Assembly: GCA_036732565.1 (NCBI GenBank)
Contig: DAINCF010000089.1
Coordinates: 1 to 17,402, forward strand
Reading direction: 5' to 3'
DNA from: JAIVJN01 sp036732565
GTDB lineage: Bacteria > Acidobacteriota > Vicinamibacteria > Vicinamibacterales > UBA2999
DNA length: 17,402 nt
Below the pieces are notes generated by a model. The model was not told where the DNA came from, searched no databases, and worked only from the letters and a program-made list of their open reading frames with translations. Made by a program: the position numbers and the translations under genes. The stretch's first letter is position 1. The number at the start of each line of letters is the position of its first letter. This document shows positions 6,437 through 14,399 of this stretch, one piece after another.

Positions 6437-8821
6437 ATGTCGAGATGCTCGATTCTGCTGATGGCCTGCGCGGTGACGATGGCGGCGTGCGCGGAGGGGC
6501 AGCGTGGCATCACCAATGCCGTGCCTGACAAAGCTCGTCCCTTGCCGCTGCCCGCCGTGCGCGTGACCGGCGGCCCGCTCAAGCATGCGCAGGATCTCAA
6601 CGCGACCTATCTTCTGTCGCTCGAGCCGGATCGCATGCTCGCCTACTACCGCACGCGCGCCGGCCTCGAGGCGAAAGCCGAGCCGTACGCCGGATGGGAC
6701 GGTGACGGTCGCAACCTGACCGGTCACATCGCGGGCCACTACCTCTCAGGGGTCAGCCTGATGTGGGCCGCCACCGGTGAGGCTCGTTTCAAGGAGCGCG
6801 CCGACTACATCGTCAGCGAGCTCAAGGCGGTTCAGGACAAACAGGGTGATGGGTTTGCCGGTGCCCTCGCTGGCGTTCGAGAAGCCTTCGCGGATGTGAG
6901 CAAAGGGCAGATCAAATCCGCGAACTTCGATCTCAACGGGCTCTGGTCGCCGTGGTACACGCTGCACAAGACTTACGCGGGCTTGCGCGACGCCTATCGT
7001 CACACCGGCAATCGGACCGCACTCGATGTCGAGGTCAAGTTCGCCGAGTGGGCCGAGCGCGTGCTGGCGCCGATGACCGACGCGCAAGTGCAGCAGATGC
7101 TCGGGACCGAGTTCGGCGGCATGAACGAGGTCCTCGCGGACCTCTACGCCGACACCGGCGATCGCCGCTGGCTGACGCTGTCGTCTCGCTTCGAGCACCA
7201 GGCGGTGCTCGATCCGCTGAAGCGCGGCGTCGATCCGCTCGACGGCTTGCACGGCAACACGCAGGTGCCGAAGCTCCTCGGTTCTGTCGCACGCTACGCG
7301 TATACGGGCGACCAGGCCGATGGCGAGGCGGCGCGTTTCTTCTGGGACCGCGTGGCGCACCACCATTCGTTCGCCACCGGCGGGCATGGCAAGGACGAGT
7401 ACTTCCGCGAGCCCGATCGTCTGAGCCAAATCGTCGACGGTCGCACCGCCGAGACGTGCAACGTCTACAACATGCTCAAGCTGACGCGCCGGCTCTTCGC
7501 GCTCGAGCCGCGCCCCGAGTACGCCGAGTTCGAGGAGCGCGCGTTGTTCAATCACATCCTCGGATCGATCGATCCGAACGACGGCGCGATGTGCTACATG
7601 GTCCCGGTCGGCCGCGGATATCGACGCGAATATCAGAACATGACGCAGAGCTTCACCTGCTGCGTCGGCACCGGGATGGAAAGTCACGCGCTCCACGGCG
7701 ACGGCATCTACTACGAGTCCGGCGATCGCCTCTGGATCAACTTGTACGTGCCGTCGACCGCACGATGGGAGTCAACCGGGGCGCAACTCGAGATGCAGAC
7801 CAGCTTTCCCGACGGGGATGCCGCGACCGCCACGCTGACCGTGAGTGCGCCACGGCGGTTGACGCTCGCGTTTCGTCGACCGTCGTGGGCCGGCGACGGA
7901 TTCAGCGTGCGGGTCAACGGCGAGCCCCTCGCCGCGCTGCCTGCCGCGGGCGCGTACGTCGAGATCACGCGGGAGTGGAAGACGGGCGACAGCGTGGCGT
8001 TCGTGCTGCCGAAAGCGCTGCGCGTCGATCCGCTGCCGGACAACCCACGCCGCGCCGCCCTCATGTGGGGGCCGCTGGTGCTCGCCGGCGATCTCGGGCC
8101 CGAGCCGCCCCGCCCCGGCCGCGGCGACGACGACGATCAGGCGCCGAAGCGGCCGGAGGCGCCGGTGCTGATCACCGCGGATCGACCTGTGACCGAGTGG
8201 CTGACGCCAGCAGGCGCCGAACCCGGGGTGTTTCGCACGACCGTCGGCCGCGCGCTGAGTGGCGAGGCGAACGCCGACGTGACGCTCACGCCGTTCTATC
8301 GACTGCATCGACGCGCGTATGCGGCGTACTGGGACCTCGTCACGCCATCAGAGTACGAATCCGCGCGCGCCGAACGCACCGCGGAGATGACGCGCCAGCG
8401 AGCGATCGAGCGCGCGACCCTGATCTCGGTACCGGTCGGCGACACCGACGCCGAGAAGGGCTTCAATCAGCAAGGCGAGCAGACGACGGTCGTGCGCGCC
8501 GATGGCCGCCCGGGCCGTCGCGCCTCCAAGTGGTTCTCGTTCGACGTGCCCGTGACGGGAACCGGACCGATGGCGCTGCTCGTCAGCTACAACAGCGACG
8601 CGCGCCAGACGCGAAGGTTCGAGATTCTCCTGGACGGTCAGCGCGTGGGTGAGCAGGCCGTGGAGAAGAGCAGCGTCTCGCGCTTTTTCGACGTCGAATA
8701 CCCGATTCCCGGCGAGCTGTTACGTGGCAAGACCAAGGCTCAGGTCCGATTCCAGGCAACCGACGGCCACGAGACGGCGCCAGTGTTCGGCCTACGGATG
8801 GTCCGTGCCGGCCGTCGCTGA
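6437..8821 (+). CDS. Secreted GH146-like beta-L-arabinofuranosidase (DUF1680 superfamily)
   Basis: The 794-aa product is predicted to cleave L-arabinofuranose from arabinan or related glycans outside the cytoplasm. The signal peptide (MSRCSILLMACAVTMAAC) ends at Cys18 and may be lipoprotein type. The (alpha/alpha)6-barrel begins with LNATYLLSLEPDRMLAYYR and GWDGDGRNLTGHIAGHYLSG. The putative zinc/catalytic residues are Glu321 (GKDEYF), Glu339 and Cys341 (AETCNVYN), and Cys408-Cys409 (TCCVGTGMESH), paralleling the GH127 arrangement but with the TCCVGT and ETCNVYNML wording I associate with GH146. Residues about 676-794 form an extra C-terminal beta domain of the DUF6805 kind. The family and substrate call is from memory of motifs and could be another DUF1680 clade. 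It shares the divergent promoter with the GH127 gene and its last 30 bp overlap the end of a convergent small gene. Confidence 0.88.
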   Translation: MSRCSILLMACAVTMAACAEGQRGITNAVPDKARPLPLPAVRVTGGPLKHAQDLNATYLLSLEPDRMLAYYRTRAGLEAKAEPYAGWDGDGRNLTGHIAGHYLSGVSLMWAATGEARFKERADYIVSELKAVQDKQGDGFAGALAGVREAFADVSKGQIKSANFDLNGLWSPWYTLHKTYAGLRDAYRHTGNRTALDVEVKFAEWAERVLAPMTDAQVQQMLGTEFGGMNEVLADLYADTGDRRWLTLSSRFEHQAVLDPLKRGVDPLDGLHGNTQVPKLLGSVARYAYTGDQADGEAARFFWDRVAHHHSFATGGHGKDEYFREPDRLSQIVDGRTAETCNVYNMLKLTRRLFALEPRPEYAEFEERALFNHILGSIDPNDGAMCYMVPVGRGYRREYQNMTQSFTCCVGTGMESHALHGDGIYYESGDRLWINLYVPSTARWESTGAQLEMQTSFPDGDAATATLTVSAPRRLTLAFRRPSWAGDGFSVRVNGEPLAALPAAGAYVEITREWKTGDSVAFVLPKALRVDPLPDNPRRAALMWGPLVLAGDLGPEPPRPGRGDDDDQAPKRPEAPVLITADRPVTEWLTPAGAEPGVFRTTVGRALSGEANADVTLTPFYRLHRRAYAAYWDLVTPSEYESARAERTAEMTRQRAIERATLISVPVGDTDAEKGFNQQGEQTTVVRADGRPGRRASKWFSFDVPVTGTGPMALLVSYNSDARQTRRFEILLDGQRVGEQAVEKSSVSRFFDVEYPIPGELLRGKTKAQVRFQATDGHETAPVFGLRMVRAGRR

Positions 8822-9181
8822 GATCACGACGGCTCGAGAGCGCGCCACCGCGCGCTCCCGACCGCCGCTGTCAATCACGGCGGCGGTCACCTCGTACTCC
8901 CCACCCGGAAGATTCGGTATCTCCATCTGGGTCGTGGCCCGCGCGTGATCGCCCTCGAGCTGGATGTCACTCCGGCGATAGAATCCCTCGGAGTCGACGG
9001 TGATCTGGAGCATCCGGTTGTCGGCATTCGGCTCGACGCGAACCCGGATGTGCACGCGCGATGGCGCAAACGAGGTGAACGGCGACACCGCCAGCGTCAA
9101 CGGAGCGTCGGCAGCGACCGGTGGAGCCGTCGCGATGATGAGCAGACCGAGCGCGAGCAGCAGCAATTCCATGTTCCTCAT
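8792..9181 (-). CDS. Small secreted protein of unknown function
   Basis: I do not recognise this 129-aa protein. It has a classical signal peptide (MRNMELLLLALGLLIIATA, probable cleavage after VAA near residue 24). After this about 100 residues alternate like one Ig-like or fibronectin-like beta-sandwich (LTLAVSPFTSFAPSRVHIRVRVEPN, then QMEIPNLPGGEYEVTAAVID), so a periplasmic or surface beta protein is likely. The start ATG 9181 follows GGGGAC at a reasonable distance; ATG 9172 is the alternative, and the upstream in-frame ATG 9262 would translate the REP-like repeat. It lies 87 bp downstream of the TonB-dependent receptor in the same direction and may be co-transcribed. Its 3' end overlaps the convergent GH146-like gene by 30 bp. 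Confidence 0.75.
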   Translation of the reverse strand: MRNMELLLLALGLLIIATAPPVAADAPLTLAVSPFTSFAPSRVHIRVRVEPNADNRMLQITVDSEGFYRRSDIQLEGDHARATTQMEIPNLPGGEYEVTAAVIDSGGRERAVARSRAVVISATAGTDHP

Positions 9182-9218
9182 GCTTCGTCCCCGCGTTGCG
9201 AGATTGCCGATAGCGTAC

Positions 9219-9242
9219 GTAGCGCAGGCCTTCAGGCCTGCC
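9219..9242 (+). repeat. REP-like palindromic repeat, single copy
   Basis: Same 24-bp unit as at 9-36 and 3856-3879 but in the opposite orientation (GTAGCGCAG, stem CAGGCC-ttca... GGCCTG, CC), preceded by CGTAC. It sits between the receptor stop (9269-9271) and the small secreted gene (start 9181). Its stem would fold in the minus-strand transcript right after the receptor stop, so it could stabilise or attenuate the message between the two genes. Confidence 0.8.
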
Positions 9243-9268
9243 AGCACGTCGTGCGCTTGCACCGCGTT

Positions 9269-12190
9269 TCAAAATTGATAGCGAATGCCCAACCGGACCT
9301 GGAGCGGTGACTGCAGCTGCGCCAGGCTGAATCGGCTCGCTTGCCCGAAGTCCGGGTTCAGCACCGGGAAGCTCGTCTGCGTATTCGGGTCGTAGTCGAG
9401 CGCTCGTTGCGTGTTGAAGAGGTTGAAGACGTCCGCCAGAAACACGATCTGTTGCGCCTGGCTCACCTTCAACGGGTAGTCCGCGTGCACCCCGACGTTG
9501 TATTGGAACCTGGTGCGCGTCCGGAAGCCGTCGACGGTGTCGAAGCCAGAGCCACGAACGCCTTCGGGTATTTCACCCGCGCTTCCGTACACCGGATGCG
9601 CCGCCAGCGCGGTCAACGGCTTGCCCGACGAGAGCGACACGCCGGTGCCGACGTTCAGACCGATCGGGAAGGTGTAGTTGCCGAAGACCTTCACCTGGTG
9701 CGGCCGGTCGAGCGGCAGCGGACCTTCCCCGAGCGCGCCCAGGAAGCGAACATCACCGCGGTAACCGAACTGCGGCACGCCGATCGCGGTGTAGCTCGGA
9801 TCGTTGGTGGGGAAGTCGAACAGTGACGTGATGCCCGGATCGGATTGCCCGTTGTCATCGCGGAAGAACCCTTCGAACGTCCCGCGCAGGCGTGAATAGC
9901 GATACGAGGCTTGCATCGCCCAGCGATTCGACAGCCGCTTGTCGGCCGTCACTTCGATCGCGTCGTAGCGATGTGTCGCCTGCTCGAAGCTGGCGTCGAG
10001 ATCGCCGGCGGTCGGCGTGCTCGCGGTCGGATTCGTCAAGGTGTAGTCGGCGGTCGTGGCGCCGGGAATGCCGAGATCGCCGGCGACCACCGGGAACGGC
10101 TGCACGTCCTCGAGCACACGCGGGATGGTGCGGTGGATGTAGCGCACACCGACGTTCATGCCGGGAAGGGCCTCGTACTCGAACCCGGCGACGGCTTCGT
10201 TCACGTAGCTCGACTTCACGTCGGGGTCGATCAGATCCGCCGACACGCCCTGCTGCAGGAAGTGGCTGGCGGTGCCGAGCGCCAGCACGCCGTCTGGCAC
10301 CGGCTGCGTCAGCGCGACGTCGAAGTAGTCCGCGCGCGACATGCCCGCGTCCGAAGACAGGGCGCGGGCGGCGAGGTCGTTCGGGACCTTCGAGTAGAAC
10401 AAGCCCCAGTTGCCGTAGATCTTCATCTTGCCGTGGCCGGTCGGATCGTAGGTGGCGCCGATGCGCGGCGCCCAGTTGTTGCTGAGCGTGAGGTCCGTGA
10501 GCGTGCCCGTCAGCCGCTGCCGCTCGTAGCGAATGCCGGGGTTCACGGTCAGCCGCCCGATGCTCCAGCTGTCCTGCACGAAGGCGTTCACGTAGTGCTG
10601 CGTCGTGTCGCGCACGTTGCTGGTGTTCGCGCGAATCACGCGGAAGATCTGGCCGAACGTCGGGTCTGGATCGATCTCGATCTGCGCGCCGGTCACCGTC
10701 TGCGTGCCATCGGGCAGCGTGAACGTCGGCCCGGTGCGGTTGATGGTGTTGGTGTAGTCGATGTTGTCGTACTCGACGCCGTATCGGATGGTGTGCGTGC
10801 GCACGAAGTGCGTGGATTTCGCCTGATACTGCCACGTCACGCCGTCGTTGCCGACCTCGTAGAATCCGATGCCGCCGCTCCGCACCTGCGGCGTCACGGT
10901 GTTGTCGATGACCTGTGGATCGTTGACCGACGGGATCTCGACGATGGTGTTCTTCGCGCGGGCGAACGACGCCTCGACCAGCCAGCTGCTCTTGACCGCG
11001 CCTTCGTACTTCACCGTCTGGTTGTGGCCACCGTACTGGTCGAGCTCACTGAAGCCCGAGGTATCGGTCCTGAGGAGCGCCTGATACCGCTGCGGTCCGT
11101 TCTTGCCGGTGGCGGGGTCGCCGAAGAACGAGGCATCGATGCGATGACCGGGCGCCGCTTGCCACGTGCCCTTGGCCGCGTACGCCACGATGCGACGATC
11201 CTGGCTCACGTCTCCGAGATCGCGCAGCGGGAAGCCGTCGGGCGCGATGTACTTGGTGCGCAGCCACTGCGGATCGATCGCGCCGAAGAAGAACAGGTGG
11301 TTGTGAACGATCGGACCGCCGGCTTGGGCACCGACGTCGTTCGATCGCGAGCCGGTGACGTTGACCGTCCCGTTGACGGTCGTGACCTGATCGTAGCTCC
11401 GCTCCAGCTGCTCAGGACGGAAGTACCCGAAACCGCTGCCATGAAGCGTGTTGGTGCCGCTCCGCGTGATGACGTTGACGACCCCGCCCGTCGATTGCCC
11501 GAACTCGGCTTCGTACCCGCCCGTCTTGACCTGTGTCTCCTGCACGAAGTCGAACGGCACGCCGTTGCCGAGCGATCCAAAGACGATCGAATAGGAGCCG
11601 AGCCCGCCGTAGCCAGGGTTGGTGATGTTCACGCCATCGACGACGTACTGATTCTCGAGGCCGCTGCCGCCCGAGACCGACGGGTTGGCCTCGCCGACTT
11701 GACCGCCGCTGCTCACGCCGGGGGCGATGTACAGCGTGTCGCTGAAACGTCGGCCGACCGGAACGTGCGCGAGCAGCTCGCTGTCGATGACGGCGCCCGT
11801 CGTGGTCGACGATCGGTCGACGACCGGCGGAGCGCCGGTCACGTTGACGGTTTCCGACACGCCGCCCACGTCCATCGTCAACGTGAGATCGACGCGCTGG
11901 CCGAGGCGCACGTCGATGTCCGCACGATGAAGGGGACGAAAGCCCTGCAGCTCGATGTTCAGTTCGTAGCGGCCCGGCGTCAGGAAGGGAGCAAAGAATC
12001 GACCCTCGGCGTCGGTGATGAAGCTTTGCGGGCCCTGAGGCGTGACGACCGTCACCGTGGCGCCGGGCACGGCGAGGTCCTGGGCGTCGACCACGCGCCC
12101 GGCGATCGATCCCGTAGTGGTCTCCTGAGCGTGTGCCAGTCCCGGGATCAACAGCAGGCAGACTGCCGCCACCAGATGCTTCCAGTACAT
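9269..12190 (-). CDS. Oar-like TonB-dependent outer-membrane receptor
   Basis: This 973-aa outer-membrane protein probably imports arabino-oligosaccharides in a TonB-dependent way. The signal peptide is MYWKHLVAAVCLLLIPGLAHA, cleaved before QE. Residues about 25-105 are a carboxypeptidase-regulatory-like domain (GSIAGRVVDAQDLAVPGATVTV, YELNIELQGFRP). SETVNVTG follows as a TonB-box-like segment. The plug domain comes next (LENQYVVDGVNITNPGYGG, VQETQVKTGGYEAEFGQSTGGVVNVITRSGTN). The rest is a long beta-barrel ending in the outer-membrane-type terminus LGIRYQF. The start at 12190 is set by GAGGAAGG directly upstream; an in-frame ATG at 12223 is 11 codons earlier and spoils the signal peptide. 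There is no SusD-like lipoprotein next to it, as is usual for this family in Acidobacteriota. Substrate is inferred only from the glycosidase neighbours. Confidence 0.93.
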   Translation of the reverse strand: MYWKHLVAAVCLLLIPGLAHAQETTTGSIAGRVVDAQDLAVPGATVTVVTPQGPQSFITDAEGRFFAPFLTPGRYELNIELQGFRPLHRADIDVRLGQRVDLTLTMDVGGVSETVNVTGAPPVVDRSSTTTGAVIDSELLAHVPVGRRFSDTLYIAPGVSSGGQVGEANPSVSGGSGLENQYVVDGVNITNPGYGGLGSYSIVFGSLGNGVPFDFVQETQVKTGGYEAEFGQSTGGVVNVITRSGTNTLHGSGFGYFRPEQLERSYDQVTTVNGTVNVTGSRSNDVGAQAGGPIVHNHLFFFGAIDPQWLRTKYIAPDGFPLRDLGDVSQDRRIVAYAAKGTWQAAPGHRIDASFFGDPATGKNGPQRYQALLRTDTSGFSELDQYGGHNQTVKYEGAVKSSWLVEASFARAKNTIVEIPSVNDPQVIDNTVTPQVRSGGIGFYEVGNDGVTWQYQAKSTHFVRTHTIRYGVEYDNIDYTNTINRTGPTFTLPDGTQTVTGAQIEIDPDPTFGQIFRVIRANTSNVRDTTQHYVNAFVQDSWSIGRLTVNPGIRYERQRLTGTLTDLTLSNNWAPRIGATYDPTGHGKMKIYGNWGLFYSKVPNDLAARALSSDAGMSRADYFDVALTQPVPDGVLALGTASHFLQQGVSADLIDPDVKSSYVNEAVAGFEYEALPGMNVGVRYIHRTIPRVLEDVQPFPVVAGDLGIPGATTADYTLTNPTASTPTAGDLDASFEQATHRYDAIEVTADKRLSNRWAMQASYRYSRLRGTFEGFFRDDNGQSDPGITSLFDFPTNDPSYTAIGVPQFGYRGDVRFLGALGEGPLPLDRPHQVKVFGNYTFPIGLNVGTGVSLSSGKPLTALAAHPVYGSAGEIPEGVRGSGFDTVDGFRTRTRFQYNVGVHADYPLKVSQAQQIVFLADVFNLFNTQRALDYDPNTQTSFPVLNPDFGQASRFSLAQLQSPLQVRLGIRYQF

Positions 12191-12448
12191 ACCTTCCTCG
12201 TTTCTCGCAGGCAAAAGGACCACGTGCCACGAGCCGTGTGCTCGCGATCTCGTCGGTCACGCACACCTCGGGAGGCAAGTTACATACCGGCTGATGCGAA
12301 TGAAACGAATGCACGTAGTGGCTGGAGCGATCGCGGTGTTCTCGTGTGGATCGAGAACGCGTGCACCGCGCGGGACCGTGCGCACGCGCAGACATCATTG
12401 CGTGCGGGTGTGCATTGGCGAGCAGTGCGCCCGTCTGCGTCGCCGGCC
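12191..12448. promoter_or_regulatory. 258-bp region between receptor and response regulator, with an inverted repeat
   Basis: This gap should contain the receptor promoter (minus strand) and the end of the leftward response-regulator transcript. The receptor ribosome site GAGGAAGG is at 12192-12199. A perfect inverted repeat GTTCTCG / CGAGAAC with a 7-bp spacer lies at 12338-12358; it may be an operator or a weak terminator stem without a T-run. A weak minus-strand -10 candidate (TATGTA) is around 12282-12287. I find no convincing gene here. Confidence 0.4.
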
Positions 12449-13081
12449 TTACGGTGAGATGAGCCCGTGCTTGATCGCGTACTGCACGAGCTCGGCTCCG
12501 GTCTTGAGCCCCAGCACGTGCATGATCCGGTACTTGTGAAACTCGACGGTGCGCGGGCTGATCTCGAGGACCGCCGCCACTTCTTTCATCGACTTGCCCT
12601 CGGCGAGCAGTTGGAGCACCTCTCGTTCACGCGGACTCAAATCGCGCAGCGTCTGATCCAGGGCCTCGAGGTCGCCCGTGCGAGCGATCGGTCCCAAGGC
12701 CGGCGACGCGTACCACCCCCCCTGCAACGCGGTTCGAATCGCCGCCGTGAGCTCCGCGGCCGCGGAGTCCTTCAGCAGATAGCCCGACGCCTTTCGCTTG
12801 AATGCCTCGGCCGCGATCTGCGGCTCCCGGTTCTGGGTGAGGAAGATGACTCTGATGTCCGGCTGCAGCTCCTTGAGTCGCTCCGCCGCGTCGAGACCGT
12901 TGAGGAGCGGCATGCCGATGTCGATCAGCACGAGCTCCGGACGGAGCTCCGCGGCGGCCTTGAGCAACGCGCGCCCGTCGCCCACCGTCCCCACCACGTC
13001 GAACTCAGCTTGCAGGAGATGCCTCAAGGCTTCGACCATCAGCGTGTGATCGTCGGCCAGCAGGATCCGTGGACGCGTCAT
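12449..13081 (-). CDS. NarL/FixJ-family response regulator (receiver plus LuxR-type HTH)
   Basis: This 210-aa cytoplasmic two-component regulator is complete. The receiver has the acidic pair Asp10-Asp11, phosphoacceptor Asp54 (VLIDIGMP), Thr82 (FLTQ) and Lys104 (YLLKDS). The C-terminal LuxR-type HTH spans about residues 145-205 (LSPREREVLQLLAEGKSMKEVA, then ISPRTVEFHKYRIM). I chose ATG 13081 because the family begins with MTRPRILLADDH; ATGs upstream add residues without family similarity. It is a close paralogue of the divergent regulator at 13223-13846 (shared RPRILLADDH, GDGRALL/TDGRALI, SMKEV, FHKYR). The shared 141-bp promoter region carries a perfect palindrome. No histidine kinase is encoded nearby, so the signal is unknown. 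Confidence 0.93.
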   Translation of the reverse strand: MTRPRILLADDHTLMVEALRHLLQAEFDVVGTVGDGRALLKAAAELRPELVLIDIGMPLLNGLDAAERLKELQPDIRVIFLTQNREPQIAAEAFKRKASGYLLKDSAAAELTAAIRTALQGGWYASPALGPIARTGDLEALDQTLRDLSPREREVLQLLAEGKSMKEVAAVLEISPRTVEFHKYRIMHVLGLKTGAELVQYAIKHGLISP

Positions 13082-13141
13082 CAGCCCGCCAGGCACGTGA
13101 GGAGCATGCCCCATTCTGTCTCCGGGCGCCTCCCGCCACAC

Positions 13142-13157
13142 CTGGGAGTACTCCCAG
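13142..13157. promoter_or_regulatory. Perfect 16-bp palindrome CTGGGAGTACTCCCAG
   Basis: The palindrome lies nearly midway between the two divergent response-regulator starts (about 68 and 73 bp from its centre). It splits as two 7-bp arms around TA, a 7-2-7 layout like that bound by NarL dimers, and TACTCCC is close to the NarL heptamer consensus TACYYMT. It is the best candidate operator for one or both regulators, which have very similar recognition helices. Confidence 0.55.
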
Positions 13158-13222
13158 TTTCAGGGGCTGGAGCAATCGGCCATGATGGCGGGCAGGACAA
13201 CGGACCGACGAGAAGGTAAACG

Positions 13223-13846
13223 ATGGCTCGCCCCCGAATCTTGCTTGCCGACGATCACGCGATGCTGCTCGAGGCCTTCCGGGCCCTCCTCGAGCCTGAA
13301 TTCGACGTGGTCGGGATGGTCACCGACGGCCGCGCGCTGATCGCCGAGAGCTCGCGGCTCAATCCGGATGTCGTCGTGCTCGATATCGCGATGCCGATGC
13401 TCAACGGCCTCGACGCCGGTCGTCAGCTCAAGAGTCAACGGCGACCGATCAAGCTGATCTACCTGACGATGAATCAGGAACCAGCCTTGGCGGCCGAGGC
13501 GCTGCGCCTGGGCGCCTCAGGGTATGTGTTGAAGAGCTCGGCGGCCAGCGAGTTGAAGCAGGCCATCAACGAAGCGCTCAAGGGGCGATCGTACATCACG
13601 CCGCTCATCATGGGCGAGGTCGTCGGGTCGTTGATGGAGCCTCAGGCGGGACCCGAGCTGACCATGCGTCAGCGCGAGGTGCTGCAACTGCTCGCCGAAG
13701 GCCGATCGATGAAAGAGGTCGGCGACATCCTGAACGTGGCGCCGCGGACGATCGCGTTCCACAAGTACCGCATGATGGATCAATTGCGCCTCAAATCCAG
13801 TGCCGAGCTGATCCAGTTCGCGGTCAAGCAGGGCCTCGTCTCATGA
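13223..13846 (+). CDS. NarL/FixJ-family response regulator (receiver plus LuxR-type HTH)
   Basis: This 207-aa DNA-binding response regulator is complete and carries Asp10-Asp11, Asp54 (VVLDIAMP), Thr82 (YLTM) and Lys104 (YVLKSS) in the receiver. Its HTH lies around residues 147-204 (LTMRQREVLQLLAEGRSMKEVG, VAPRTIAFHKYRMM). The start is well supported by GAGAAGG at 13210-13216. It is paralogous to the divergent regulator on the other side of the palindrome, probably from an inverted duplication. Its stop overlaps the next gene as ATGA, so it is in an operon with the stand-alone receiver. Partner kinase and regulon are not visible. Confidence 0.94.
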   Translation: MARPRILLADDHAMLLEAFRALLEPEFDVVGMVTDGRALIAESSRLNPDVVVLDIAMPMLNGLDAGRQLKSQRRPIKLIYLTMNQEPALAAEALRLGASGYVLKSSAASELKQAINEALKGRSYITPLIMGEVVGSLMEPQAGPELTMRQREVLQLLAEGRSMKEVGDILNVAPRTIAFHKYRMMDQLRLKSSAELIQFAVKQGLVS

Positions 13847-14280
13847 TCACACCCGCGACCGATCGGCCGAGAGGAAGTGCAGACGAGAAGCGGCTCCGGG
13901 TGCTCGTCGCCGACGATCACAAGGCGATGCTGGACCAGCTCGTGCGCATGCTCTCCAACGAGTTCGATGTCGTGGCGGCGGTACGCGACGGCGAATCGGT
14001 GGTCACCGAGGCGCCGCGCGTCCACCCCGACCTGCTGGTTCTCGATATCGCCATGCCGGCGCTCAGCGGCATCGCCGCCGCGGGGCAGCTGATGGCGACC
14101 GGCCTCGACGCGAAGGTCGTGTTCGTGACGATGCATCACGATCGCGAGTTCGTGAAGGAGTCATCGGCGCTCGGCGCTGTCGGGTTCGTGGTGAAGGATC
14201 GGCTGGTATACGACCTGTTGCCCGCTATTCGCAGCGTGCTTGCCGGTGAGGCCTTTGTGTCGCCCTCGGTCCGGCCATGA
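13843..14280 (+). CDS. Stand-alone receiver-domain protein (single-domain response regulator)
   Basis: This 145-aa protein consists of a 17-residue leader and one receiver domain with no output domain. Acidic pair Asp24-Asp25, phosphoacceptor Asp68 (LLVLDIAMP), Thr96 (FVTM) and Lys118 (FVVKDR) are all present, so it should be phosphorylated. It begins inside the stop of the preceding regulator (ATGA) and is translated coupled to it. Similarity of the receiver to the two NarL-type regulators suggests it arose from one of them by loss of the HTH; the C-terminus ends right after the receiver (FVSPSVRP). It might act as a phosphate sink, or work with the receiver-less sigma-54 activator that follows 119 bp downstream; both are inference. 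Confidence 0.9.
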   Translation: MITPATDRPRGSADEKRLRVLVADDHKAMLDQLVRMLSNEFDVVAAVRDGESVVTEAPRVHPDLLVLDIAMPALSGIAAAGQLMATGLDAKVVFVTMHHDREFVKESSALGAVGFVVKDRLVYDLLPAIRSVLAGEAFVSPSVRP

Positions 14281-14399
14281 CAAACGAAATCTCCGGTCGA
14301 GCTTGCCGGGACTTATTCATCGTAGATCTGTCACTTCTTCCAGTAGGCCGCGAGGCGGCGAGCGGCTACGTTTAGTCATCCAGACATGAGGCATGCGCG

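Noticed and set aside
9182..9262. N-terminal extension of the small secreted gene (AGLKACATY segment)
   Set aside because: It is translated REP-like repeat and would bury the signal peptide; the downstream ATG with GGGGAC is better.
9911..12457. 848-codon open frame on the plus strand opposite the receptor
   Set aside because: It is the antisense shadow of a clear TonB-dependent receptor; its composition is Arg/His/Val-rich with no domain, as expected for GC-rich antisense frames.
12467..13219. 250-codon open frame on the plus strand opposite the first response regulator
   Set aside because: Antisense shadow; the minus-strand product has every response-regulator signature.
14281..14399. Sigma-54 (-24/-12) promoter before the activator gene
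   Set aside because: I looked for GG-N10-GC with the usual context; the nearest match near 14294 has the wrong spacing.
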